A stretch of DNA of 63,261 bases from CAZJRB01 sp964547995. GTDB taxonomy: Bacteria > Planctomycetota > Planctomycetia > Pirellulales > Thermoguttaceae. The translations under genes and the position numbers were made by a program. Positions 1 to 7,698 of the stretch are shown here, piece by piece. The stretch's first letter is position 1, and each line of letters opens with the position of its first letter. The notes beneath the pieces were generated by a model. That model made no database searches, had not been told where the DNA came from, and worked only from the letters and a program-made list of their open reading frames with translations. The stretch is from positions 1 through 63,261 of the forward strand of contig CAZJRB010000028.1 of NCBI GenBank assembly GCA_964547995.1, given 5' to 3'.

Positions 1-9
1 CAAATGGAA

Positions 10-636
10 TTACACCGCAATCCCCAGCAACAGACAGTAATTTCCCGCACGGTGCGTAGTAATCAGCAGCACGCGCTGGTGAATGGTCCAGGTCAGATCA
101 AGCTGGCGAAGCATCAGGTTCAGGGCCGGTTCGAGCGGGACGTTTGCCAGGTGGCAGTTGATCGGCGTATCGGCCCCGATGCCGACGTTGTCGAGGGCCT
201 TTTTGTCGAGCACGATGTTGATCTTGTGTTTCGCCCGGAGAAAATCGACGATGTCTTGCAGGGGCGTCTCGCGGAAGTCGAACGTCGTCGGCCGGGCCAG
301 CTCCTCCTCGATCACCTCCTTGCCCGAGCGGAGATCGGCCGGCAGCTTACGGCATTTTTTCTCGGCCGTCCCGGCGGGCGGTTTTGCAGACGACTCGAAC
401 GGGTTGCCGGATGTGCCGAACGGGTCCGCGGTGTCCCTCGACTGAAACGGATCGGCGGAAGGCTTTTTCTCGTCCGGGGCGTCAGCGGCCGGCTTTGCGT
501 CGGTGTCGGGCGCCGCGTCCTCCGACGGTTTGTCCTTGTCGTCCGCGGCTAGTGTCTGCGGCGATGCAGGGAATTCCAGGGCAACGACCGCAATCACCCA
601 GACCAGCACCCCAAACAGCAACGATTGACGAGGCAT
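10..636 (-). CDS. STN/secretin-N-like domain exported protein
   Basis: 208 aa. The start at 636 is preferred because a GGGAGG ribosome-binding site lies just upstream and the protein then opens with MPRQSLLFGVLVWVIAVV, a signal peptide or anchor. A low-complexity stretch rich in Asp, Lys, Pro and Ala follows (about residues 30-85). The C-terminal third (from TTFDFRETPLQDIVDFL to VLLITT) matches the STN/secretin short domain found in TonB-dependent receptors and secretins and often repeated in planctomycete cell-surface proteins. The ORF ends about 17 residues after that domain, with a tail unlike the usual continuation, so a frameshift or truncation close to the window edge is possible. Role: an unidentified periplasmic protein, not a full secretin. 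It is divergent from the secreted protein at 1025. Confidence 0.6.
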   Translation of the reverse strand: MPRQSLLFGVLVWVIAVVALEFPASPQTLAADDKDKPSEDAAPDTDAKPAADAPDEKKPSADPFQSRDTADPFGTSGNPFESSAKPPAGTAEKKCRKLPADLRSGKEVIEEELARPTTFDFRETPLQDIVDFLRAKHKINIVLDKKALDNVGIGADTPINCHLANVPLEPALNLMLRQLDLTWTIHQRVLLITTHRAGNYCLLLGIAV

Positions 637-1024
637 GACACCCTCCCGTTTCCCAAAAGGCATTTTGTGAAAAGAGAACTCCCCTGCCGGCGAGGGATGC
701 GCCGCTCTGGGCGGGCGCAGGACCGGCACGAGACATGATGCCCATCATACCCCCCGGTGGTGCAAAATGCAAGCAGATGGGCCGGAAAAAGCCGAACCCC
801 CGGACATCCTCTCTTTCAACGGGCATGTTTTACAGCGGGTTGGTTGCCGCCGCCGAGATATATGACTACAATTTGCCTTTGTCCGTTTTGTACACAATCC
901 TTGTGCAGCGGGGCCCCTTCCGGCACCGGTTGTAACCGCCTAACCCGTTTTCGTGTATAAGTGGTATAAGTGACTGTGTACTGACCCTATTCTCCAATCC
1001 TTTCTCAAACGAGGAGACACTTCC
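637..1024. other. Gene-free divergent region (388 bp)
   Basis: Intergenic space between divergently transcribed genes. No convincing coding sequence. AT-rich hexamers near 956-970 (TATAAG twice) could be part of a promoter for the gene at 1025, but no well-spaced -35 box is visible. Confidence 0.5.
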
Positions 1025-3223
1025 ATGACAGATCGATACCTTACGGGCAAGCTATCCCGGTCTTTGGTTGTTGCGTTGATTCTGGCGTTGTCGGCCGCGT
1101 GGTTGGCGCCCGCGGCGGCGACAGCGGCCGGGCTGGACAAGCTCGACACTTCGCTGAAACTCATTCCCGACGACGCGGCCTTCTACACCACGATGCTCCG
1201 CAACCGCGAGCAGTACGAAGCGGTTGCCAAGAGCAACGCCGTGGCGCGTTTGAAGGACATGCCTATCGTCAAGATGGGCCTGTTGCTCTACAAGATGCAA
1301 GCCAACGATCCGGAGGGTCCGGTGGGGCAATTCAAGGCCGCCCTGAAAGATCCCGAGGTCAAGAAACTCATCGACCTGCTCGTCGACATGGTAGACGACG
1401 AGGTCTTCTTCTACGGCGACGAGAGTTTCACCGGGTTCATGGGATTGATGCAACAAATCAACGCCGGAAACCAGACCGCGCCGCTGGTGGCGCTGTTCAG
1501 CGACAAGCTGGACCCCGCCGATCCCACCCGGGCCCAGGCCGCGGTGCTCCTGGAGATCCTGGCGAATAACATCGACCGGGTCAAGGTGCCCGAAATGGTG
1601 ATCGGGTTCAAGATCAGCAACACGAAATCGGCGGCCAGGCAGCTCGACAAACTCGAGAAGCTTGCAACCGACGCGCTCAAGGGCGAGCCGAAATTGAAAA
1701 GCCGGCTGAAGAGGACCAAGGTTGCCGGCCATGAGTACCTGACGCTCTCGCTCGACGGATCGCTGTTTCCCTGGGGCGAGCTGCCTCTGGACGACCTCGA
1801 GAAGATGGAGCTGGACGAGGGTAGCGCGAAGAAAGTGATCGACCGGCTGAAGAAAGAGACCCTGGTCGTTGCCTTGGGCGTGCGCGACGATTACGTCTTG
1901 CTGTCGATCGGCGCAACGACCGATGCCCTGGCGAAGCTCGGCAAGGGAAAGCGGTTGATCGACCGGCCGGAGTTCAAACCGCTCGCGAAATTCGCCAACA
2001 AGCGGCTGGTATCGATCGGTTACGCCAGCGCGGAGTTCAACGCCCAAGCCGGCAACCAGCAGTTGCCGGTCGACGAACTCGTCAAGTCGCTCGACGAAAT
2101 CCTGCCGGGGTCGGGACTGCCCAAGAAAGATCAACAACAAATCCGCAAGGACGCCACCGCACTGGCCAAGGACATCAACGGCCTGCTCCCGGTGCCCGGG
2201 GCGATCATGAGCTTCGGCTTCCTGACCAATCAGGGCATCGAGGGATACTCGTACAACTGGGCCAAGAATCTCCAGTACGACGGCTCGAAACCGCTCGGCC
2301 TGCTGAAGCACGTCGGCGGCTCACCGGCGATGGCGATCGTCGCCCGGGGCAAATACGCACCGGAACAGTATGACCTGGCCGTCAAGTGGGTCAAGATCGG
2401 CTACGGCTACTTCGAGAAATACGCCCTGCCGGAAATGAGCAAGGAGGAGCAGAAGCAGGCCAGGAAGTTCATCAAGCTGGTGACCCCGTTGCTGAAGCGG
2501 GCGGACGATGCCAACCGCAAATTGCTGATCCCGGCGCTGAAGGACGGCCAGGTTGCCGTGGTCGTCGATACGCAACTGAAGAGCAAACAATTCGCCAAAG
2601 ACTTGCCGGAAACCGAAAAGCCGATGCCGATGATCGAGCCGGCCATCGTGGTGGGCATAAGCGACGCCAAGTTGCTGAAGAAGGCCTGCGACGAGTACCA
2701 AGAGATTTTCGACGGTCTGGTCGAGGTGATCCGCGAGATGGAACCCGACGCGATTCCCAAGAAGTACAAGATCCCGCGCCCCAAGGAAACCAAGAGCGAC
2801 GCGGGCGAGATCTTTACGTACGCGGCCCCGAAAGAGTGGGGGCTGGACAAGAAGATCGCGCTGACGCTCGGCCTGTCGGATAACGTGGGTGTGATTGCGG
2901 CCTCGCGGAAACACGCACAGCGGTTGCTGGCCGCCACGCCGTTGAAGGCCGGCGGAGTGCTCAAGAACCCCGACCGACCGATGGCCGTTGCCGGATTCTT
3001 CGACTGGGCCGGACTCGTGACCGCCGCGCAACCCTGGATCGATCTGGCCGTCGAGCAGGTGGACGCCGGATCGGAGGAGGAAGAAGCGGCCACGGTCTCC
3101 CAGGTCCAGACCGTCGTCGACGTGCTGAAGGTGATCCGCAAGGTGACCAGCGAGAGCCGTTTCGAGGACGATGTCCTGGTCACCCATACCCTGCTGGAAA
3201 TCCGTGACGTGGAAGAAAAGTAG
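1025..3223 (+). CDS. Large secreted protein of unknown function
   Basis: 732 aa. ATG at 1025 with an AGGAG motif about 8 nt upstream. An N-terminal signal peptide is clear: basic LTGKLSRS followed by a hydrophobic LVVALILALSAAWLAPAAA stretch with Ala-rich cleavage sites around residue 35. The mature protein is rich in Lys, Asp and Leu, without cysteine clusters, haem motifs or transmembrane segments. It begins with LDTSLKLIPDDAAFYTTMLR, a pattern that recurs in planctomycete exported proteins in which an alpha/beta repeat shows a phrase of the form 'PADAAFYxSxLR'. I do not recognise an enzyme. The gene is convergent with the TPR gene at 3245 with only 21 bp between stop codons. Confidence 0.7.
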   Translation: MTDRYLTGKLSRSLVVALILALSAAWLAPAAATAAGLDKLDTSLKLIPDDAAFYTTMLRNREQYEAVAKSNAVARLKDMPIVKMGLLLYKMQANDPEGPVGQFKAALKDPEVKKLIDLLVDMVDDEVFFYGDESFTGFMGLMQQINAGNQTAPLVALFSDKLDPADPTRAQAAVLLEILANNIDRVKVPEMVIGFKISNTKSAARQLDKLEKLATDALKGEPKLKSRLKRTKVAGHEYLTLSLDGSLFPWGELPLDDLEKMELDEGSAKKVIDRLKKETLVVALGVRDDYVLLSIGATTDALAKLGKGKRLIDRPEFKPLAKFANKRLVSIGYASAEFNAQAGNQQLPVDELVKSLDEILPGSGLPKKDQQQIRKDATALAKDINGLLPVPGAIMSFGFLTNQGIEGYSYNWAKNLQYDGSKPLGLLKHVGGSPAMAIVARGKYAPEQYDLAVKWVKIGYGYFEKYALPEMSKEEQKQARKFIKLVTPLLKRADDANRKLLIPALKDGQVAVVVDTQLKSKQFAKDLPETEKPMPMIEPAIVVGISDAKLLKKACDEYQEIFDGLVEVIREMEPDAIPKKYKIPRPKETKSDAGEIFTYAAPKEWGLDKKIALTLGLSDNVGVIAASRKHAQRLLAATPLKAGGVLKNPDRPMAVAGFFDWAGLVTAAQPWIDLAVEQVDAGSEEEEAATVSQVQTVVDVLKVIRKVTSESRFEDDVLVTHTLLEIRDVEEK

Positions 3224-3244
3224 CGGGGCCGAAACGCTCGCCGC

Positions 3245-3571
3245 CTACGACTTGTGTGCTTCCCACTGCTTTTGCATGGCCGTGGCCATCGCTTGCTCGG
3301 CCTCGGGGAGATTGCCCGCCTTCTGACAAACGATGCTCTTGGCCATGTGGTTGAACGGGTCGTCCGGCTCCAACTCGCACACCTTCTCGGCGTGTTCGAC
3401 CGCCTTGTCGTGTTTCTCCTGCTTGCCGTAGAAGACGCTCAGGGCGGCATGGGCCAGGGGGTAGTCCGGTTGATCGGCAAGGATCGCCACCAGCTTGCTC
3501 ACCGCCTCGTCCAAATCGCCCGATTCCTGTAGCTTGATCGCCTCGTCGTATCGCTCGTCAATTGTCGGCAT
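3245..3571 (-). CDS. Small TPR-repeat protein
   Basis: 108 aa from ATG 3571, which has GGGAG about 9 nt upstream; an upstream in-frame Met at 3682 would add 37 unlikely residues. Nearly the whole protein is helical tetratricopeptide repeat: about three TPRs, with typical positions such as YDEAIKLQESGDLDEAV, PLAHAALSVFYGKQEKHDKAV and PFNHMAKSIVCQKAGNLPEA. There is no signal peptide, so it is probably a cytosolic scaffold. The partner is unknown. Confidence 0.75.
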   Translation of the reverse strand: MPTIDERYDEAIKLQESGDLDEAVSKLVAILADQPDYPLAHAALSVFYGKQEKHDKAVEHAEKVCELEPDDPFNHMAKSIVCQKAGNLPEAEQAMATAMQKQWEAHKS

Positions 3572-3686
3572 AGGGCTCAACTCCCTGGGCAAAACTACAA
3601 AATACTGTGGTCGCCAACTCAGAAGGAAGTGTACCGGGCTGCTGCCGTCGAGACCAGGGGGGCGGCGAGGAATCCGTCTCAACTTG

Positions 3687-3768
3687 GTTTAGCGGGCGGG
3701 CTTGCCCGCTGGCGTTGTGAGAAAGTTGGATGTACAACGGCGGGCAAGCCCGAAGCCCGCCGCTAAAC
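3687..3768. repeat. Imperfect palindromic intergenic element A
   Basis: Left arm 3687-3718 (begins GTTTAGCGGGCGGGCTTGCC) and right arm 3734-3768 (ends AAGCCCGCCGCTAAAC) are imperfect inverted repeats around a short AT-richer loop. The arms carry internal GCGGGC/GCCCGC repeats. It lies in the 395 bp gene-free stretch between the TPR gene and lpxA (3572-3966). It resembles a MITE or REP-like element and could also form a strong transcript hairpin. Confidence 0.65.
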
Positions 3769-3966
3769 GGCAATTTCCGCAGTATTGCCGGGGTTCCTTG
3801 TGTGTGGAGAATATAGAGGAAATAGGTAACTCCCCTTGGCCGGCACAACGGGCTCAATCGACACTACTCCGATAACCGATAAGAGTTAACAGCGGTGTGG
3901 CCGTTTGCCAGCCTAAGTTGCAGGAGCAGACTCCTGCAACGCTTTACCCCATTTGAGGTGTATTCT

Positions 3967-4815
3967 GTGAGCATCCATCCCTTGGCCATCGTCGACCCGA
4001 AGGCGAGCATCGGCCCGGGCGTCGAGATCGGGCCCTTCTGTGTCGTCGAACGGGACGTCACGATCGGCGAGGGTTGCAGGCTGGAAAGCCACGTCGTCAT
4101 CAAGAACGGCACCTCGATCGGGTCCGGCACTCTGATCATGGAGGGGGCGGTTCTCGGCGGTTTTCCGCAGCACATCAACATGCCCGAGAATCCCGGACGG
4201 CTGGTCGTCGGTTCCGGCAACACGGTCCGCGAGAATGCGACCATCCACCGGGCGATGGAACCCGAGAATACGACCAGGATCGGCGACAACAACCTCGTGA
4301 TGGGCAATGTCCACATCGCCCACGACTGCCAAATCGGCAATCGCACGATCCTCACCAACAACGTGATGCTGGCCGGTCATGTCATCGTGGAAGATCGGGC
4401 ATTTCTCTCCGGCGCAGTCGGTGTGCACCAGTTCTGCCGAATCGGGACCCTGACCATGGTCGGCGGCCAGGCACACATCAACAAGGACATCCTGCCGTAT
4501 GTGACGCTTCACGGGCTCAGCAGCCTGGTAGTCGGACTAAATACTGTCGGCCTGCGGCGTGCCGGCTACGATTCCGGAGCCATACGTCAATTGAAGGCTG
4601 CCTATCGCGTTATCTACCGCAGCGGGCTTTCGTGGAACGGGATTCTCGAACGGCTGCGGACCGAGTTCTCTGAAGGTCCGGCTGCCGCTTTCCACAGATT
4701 CTGCTCCACCACGAAACGCGGCATCGTCCAGGAACGCCGCCTGCCGCCCGGTGCCACGATCAAGCTCCCCGAGAAGAGCGAAGCAGAGCCCGCAGCGCAA
4801 CGGAAAGTCGGCTAG
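3967..4815 (+). CDS. lpxA: UDP-N-acetylglucosamine acyltransferase LpxA
   Basis: Cytosolic first enzyme of lipid A synthesis: transfers a 3-hydroxyacyl chain from ACP to the 3-OH of UDP-GlcNAc. 282 aa from a GTG start at 3967 (GAGGTG 7 nt upstream); the longer ATG frame from 3895 adds residues with no family match. Left-handed beta-helix hexapeptide repeats run from about residue 4 (HPLAIVDPKASIGPGVEIG) to about 200. The catalytic region VHIAHDCQIGNRTILTNN puts the catalytic His at about 119, matching E. coli His125. VGVHQFCRIG, the substrate-binding stretch, and a C-terminal helical domain follow (RQLKAAYRVIYRSGLSW). Slightly longer than the E. coli enzyme. It is isolated from other lpx genes here and indicates a lipopolysaccharide-type outer membrane. 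Confidence 0.93.
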   Translation: MSIHPLAIVDPKASIGPGVEIGPFCVVERDVTIGEGCRLESHVVIKNGTSIGSGTLIMEGAVLGGFPQHINMPENPGRLVVGSGNTVRENATIHRAMEPENTTRIGDNNLVMGNVHIAHDCQIGNRTILTNNVMLAGHVIVEDRAFLSGAVGVHQFCRIGTLTMVGGQAHINKDILPYVTLHGLSSLVVGLNTVGLRRAGYDSGAIRQLKAAYRVIYRSGLSWNGILERLRTEFSEGPAAAFHRFCSTTKRGIVQERRLPPGATIKLPEKSEAEPAAQRKVG

Positions 4816-5190
4816 CCGGTCGGATGGGGGGATGAGGGGAGGCGGCTATCTTTTTAGGGCCCACTTGCCTGGATCGTTAATCATTCGCACCAGCATTCTC
4901 AAGAGGTGTCATACTCCCGGTACACTTCGGCATTCGCCACCGGCCCCCGCGCCGGTGGAGGTCTGACGGCCGGCCAACGATCTTCGCACCGATGGCCGCG
5001 CGGCCGCGCCGCAAACGACCCCCGGATAAACGCAAACGCGGGAAGAAATGGCCCTTCGCCGTGCAGCGCCTGATCATCGCTTTCCTTTTTTGCAAAACGG
5101 CCCCCTCGATTCTTCATGCAAAACTCTTCGTAGTGGGTAGGTAGTGAGTAGCGAGTAGTGGATAGTCCTCTGTTGTGGTACAATCTGCAC
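4816..5190. other. Gene-free region with heptad-like tandem repeat
   Basis: 375 bp without a supported gene. At 5130-5165 there is a short degenerate tandem repeat of GTAGTGA/GTAGTGG-type heptamers. TACAAT at 5179-5184 lies only 6 nt before the ATG at 5191, so that gene may be transcribed as a leaderless message or use an unseen promoter. Confidence 0.45.
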
Positions 5191-5835
5191 ATGACTGACG
5201 AAGACACGTTCAAGTCCAACTGGTACCATCTGACCCCGGACAGGCTTGTCCTTTGGCTGCTGGCCGTGGAGGCGTGCTTGCTTCTGATCAACCGGGATAG
5301 CGGCCGGATGGTGCTCGCCGCTGTGGCAATCACATGCTTGACGATTCTGGGCGGGCTGGTCTGGTTCGTCATCAGTGTGTTTCGTCAATGGAGATTTCAG
5401 TTTGGCATAAGGACGCTGCTGCTGTTGATATTTGCGGTTGCGGTTTGTTGCAGTTGGTTTGCGTGTAGAATGCAAAAGGCCAAGCGGCAAAAGGAGGTCG
5501 TGGAGGAAATCCTGGGACTTGGCGGAGGGGTCGAGTACGATTATCATTTCGATTCTCTTGGGAACCGTATTGCTTTGCCCTTTCCAAAACCGCCGGGCCC
5601 TGCGTGGTTGCGTAAGGTGGTTGGCGTTGACTTCTTGTCAAACGTTGTATACGTACGTTTGTATGGCCCAAGCGTTACCGACGCGCGAACACAGAACCTA
5701 CCGAAGCTAAGCGACCTCAGAACGCTGCGGCTTACCAACACGCGAGTTACCTTCAAGCGATATCGGGAACTCCAAGAGGAACTGCCTGACTGCAAGGTGT
5801 CGGCTACTTATGACCGTCCCGTTCGTCTCCGGTAG
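5191..5835 (+). CDS. Membrane protein with LRR-like tail (planctomycete family)
   Basis: 214 aa from ATG 5191; the in-frame Met 33 bp upstream is inside the repeat tract and less likely. No clear Shine-Dalgarno. Three hydrophobic segments: LVLWLLAVEACLLL (about 17-30), MVLAAVAITCLTILGGLVWFV (about 41-61) and FGIRTLLLLIFAVAVCCSW (about 72-90). A basic stretch (RMQKAKRQKEVVEEI) and a soluble domain follow, with VEYDYHFD, WLRKVVGVDFLSNVVYV and a leucine-rich-repeat-like ending (LPKLSDLRTLRLTNTRVT). The same order (membrane anchor, 'YDY', 'LGVD', LRR) appears in the minus-strand gene ending at 6077, so the two are paralogues. Function unknown; probably an envelope-anchored binding protein. Confidence 0.7.
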   Translation: MTDEDTFKSNWYHLTPDRLVLWLLAVEACLLLINRDSGRMVLAAVAITCLTILGGLVWFVISVFRQWRFQFGIRTLLLLIFAVAVCCSWFACRMQKAKRQKEVVEEILGLGGGVEYDYHFDSLGNRIALPFPKPPGPAWLRKVVGVDFLSNVVYVRLYGPSVTDARTQNLPKLSDLRTLRLTNTRVTFKRYRELQEELPDCKVSATYDRPVRLR

Positions 5836-5883
5836 CAAGGAGGCTTTCAAACAACAAGACGATTTGCGCGTGTTTTGCTGCAA

Positions 5884-6050
5884 TTCACTTGGACTTCTTC
5901 TGCGGGATTTCCGACGAGTCTATTCGAGTTTTCGGTAGAGAGCCTGCCGGAGTTTCTTGGCTTGCTTGCGGGTAACCTTGGTGGCTGTGAGAGCCGAACC
6001 TGCAATGCTGTCTTTAACCCTCGGGTAGGGATGCCATTCCAAATGGCAAG
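5884..6050 (-). pseudogene. Decayed 3' end of an LRR-protein gene
   Basis: On the minus strand one frame reads ATKVTRKQAKKLRQALYRKL then a stop. This parallels ANVTREAADELKRALPEA at the end of the LRR protein at 6077-6733. The 16 bp TTCACTTGGACTTCTT occurs both here (5884-5899) and at that gene's stop codon (6076-6091), in the same orientation. No start or intact upstream domain remains, and the copy carries an internal stop relative to the intact tail. Best read as the remnant of a tandem duplication. Confidence 0.5.
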
Positions 6051-6076
6051 ACTCGCGGCGTGTGTCTTGTTGCTGT

Positions 6077-6733
6077 TCACTTGGACTTCTTTCGAGGAGG
6101 TTTCGACCAGTTTATCGACGCTTCTGGCAGGGCCCGTTTCAACTCGTCGGCTGCCTCACGGGTAACGTTTGCATTGGGCAGATCGACAAACTTCAGGTCT
6201 TTCATGTTCATTAACTGCAATGCGCCCTCGTCGGTTATGGCCGTGCCATGCACCAGCAGTCTTTCAAGTTTCCTTAGCTGCGTGATGTGCTTCATTGACT
6301 CGTCGGTGATCGCAGTACAGCCTGACAAGTACAATTGCTTTACGGAGGGCAAATCACTGAGGGGAGCCAGCATGTCGTCCGTGACCTTGGAGTAATCGAA
6401 GTTAATGTCTACCGCCGTTCTTCCATCATCAGTGTAATGTACACCCCCAAACGTAACGCCGACTACTGTGTGGCAGGCGTCAACACCAAGCACCTTGGAC
6501 AAGAACCACGGTCTTACTTTTGCACTTTGCGCAACGATTCGCCCGGAAACAATACCTCGGACTTGGTAGTCGTAGATGGCAACCGCGCCAACGGCCTCAA
6601 GTTGATTAACCGCGCGGGCCTGACGCCTGCCGCGATAGACTGGTATCACGATCAGGGCGAGGATGACGATCAAAACGGCCAGTACGGCTATCCTGAAACG
6701 CCGGCTTCGGCATGTTTTCCACGCTCCCCTCAT
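6077..6733 (-). CDS. Membrane-anchored leucine-rich-repeat-like protein
   Basis: 218 aa. Basic N-terminus (RSRRFR), one transmembrane segment (IAVLAVLIVILALIVIPVY, about 14-32), then a soluble part: AIYDYQV, FLSKVLGVDACHTVVGVTFGG, and three to four leucine-rich repeats of the form 'TDDMLAPLSDLPSVKQLYLSGC' split over 135-205. It ends in a lysine-rich tail (PPRKKSK). The ATG at 6731-6733 lies 4 nt after the kinase stop codon and inside an octamer repeat whose GGGG also supplies the ribosome-binding site, so translation is probably coupled to the kinase gene. Paralogue of the gene at 5191. Function unknown; linkage to a kinase suggests a signalling or sensing role (inference). Confidence 0.7.
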   Translation of the reverse strand: MRGAWKTCRSRRFRIAVLAVLIVILALIVIPVYRGRRQARAVNQLEAVGAVAIYDYQVRGIVSGRIVAQSAKVRPWFLSKVLGVDACHTVVGVTFGGVHYTDDGRTAVDINFDYSKVTDDMLAPLSDLPSVKQLYLSGCTAITDESMKHITQLRKLERLLVHGTAITDEGALQLMNMKDLKFVDLPNANVTREAADELKRALPEASINWSKPPRKKSK

Positions 6734-6757
6734 CCCCTCATCCCCTCATCCCCTCAT
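6726..6757. repeat. Octanucleotide tandem repeat (CCCCTCAT)x4
   Basis: Four perfect 8-bp units at 6726-6733, 6734-6741, 6742-6749 and 6750-6757, with a degenerate further copy near 6766-6773. On the minus strand each unit reads ATGAGGGG, giving both a start (ATG) and a stop (TGA) in different frames. The tract encodes the kinase C-terminus, its stop codon, and the start region of the next gene. Eight is not a multiple of three, so unit gain or loss would shift the frames. Confidence 0.85.
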
Positions 6758-7628
6758 CCCCGCTCTCCTCATCCGGCACGTCCTGGATCATCTCCAGGAA
6801 CTCTTCCATCGAGGGGCAGCGCTTGCCGGCTTCCGGCTCGATGCACGAGTGAATCGCGTCGGCCAACGTGGGATTGATGTCCCCAGAGCGCTCGCGGATA
6901 TCGGTCGGCGGGGCGGCGTGGGTCAACGCGACCAGGCCGGTGTCGCCGGAGAGCCAGGGTAACTCGAACGTGTACATCTCGTATGCCGTCACGCCGAAAG
7001 CGAAAACGTCGAGACGCTGATCGGTCGGCTGGCGGCGAACCAGCTCGGGGGCCATGTAGTTCGGGGTGCCGGTCCGGTTGCCGGGCTGCATGAACGGCTT
7101 GGTGGCGGGTATCGTGAGTCCGAAGTCGATCAGCTTGAGGTTTTCGCCGTCGCCGCAAAGCAGCAGGTTTCTGGGGCAGACGTCGCGGTGGATGAACCCG
7201 GCGGCGTGTACAGCGGCGATTGCCTCGGCCGCTTGGCGAATGAACTTCACGCGCCGGCGCTGAAGCTCCTTGTCGCGGCCGATAATCAGCGAATTCACGC
7301 CCGCCCCCTCCAGGAACTCCATCACCAGATAGGGCGATCCGTCGGTGGTTAGTCCGTATTCGAGCGTTTTGACGATTCGGGGATGGTCGAGTTGGGCGGC
7401 GATTTCGCCTTCCGACGGTTTTTGGATGCCTTTGAATCGCGACTCGAAGGCGGCCGTCTTCTTCGGGTCGAGAATCTTCAAACCGACCACATGATCGTTG
7501 CGCAGGTCGCGGGCCATGTAGAACTTCGACATGGTCCCGGAGATGGCCTCCTTCAGCAGTGCAAACCGCTTCGATATGTTCACCCGGTTGCCGGAGAACA
7601 GCGACTGCAACTCGTCCAGAAAACCCAT
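6738..7628 (-). CDS. Serine/threonine protein kinase, atypical catalytic loop
   Basis: 296 aa, a soluble kinase domain without a transmembrane segment. Visible motifs: the VVGLKIL lysine (Lys51), GFIHRDVCPRNLLL catalytic loop (His147, Asp149, Asn154), DFG (168-170), GTPNYMAPE activation-segment end and DVFAFGVTAYEM (subdomain IX). Two departures from the consensus: the loop lysine of HRDxKPxN is Cys151, and the glycine-rich loop is only EAISGTMS. Asp149, Asn154 and DFG are intact, so activity remains possible. It follows accD on the same strand (70 bp gap) and is directly followed by the LRR membrane gene. The C-terminal GDEGMRG is encoded by the octamer repeat. Substrate unknown. Confidence 0.85.
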   Translation of the reverse strand: MGFLDELQSLFSGNRVNISKRFALLKEAISGTMSKFYMARDLRNDHVVGLKILDPKKTAAFESRFKGIQKPSEGEIAAQLDHPRIVKTLEYGLTTDGSPYLVMEFLEGAGVNSLIIGRDKELQRRRVKFIRQAAEAIAAVHAAGFIHRDVCPRNLLLCGDGENLKLIDFGLTIPATKPFMQPGNRTGTPNYMAPELVRRQPTDQRLDVFAFGVTAYEMYTFELPWLSGDTGLVALTHAAPPTDIRERSGDINPTLADAIHSCIEPEAGKRCPSMEEFLEMIQDVPDEESGDEGMRG

Positions 7629-7698
7629 AACGGGCCCCTCTGTTCCTGCGCGAGGTTCGCGTTTCGGGACAGCCGGTCAACGGCCGCGCGACCGAATG

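Noticed and set aside
5847..6080. 77-aa minus-strand ORF
   Set aside because: It is in a different frame from the LRR-like remnant and has no support of its own.
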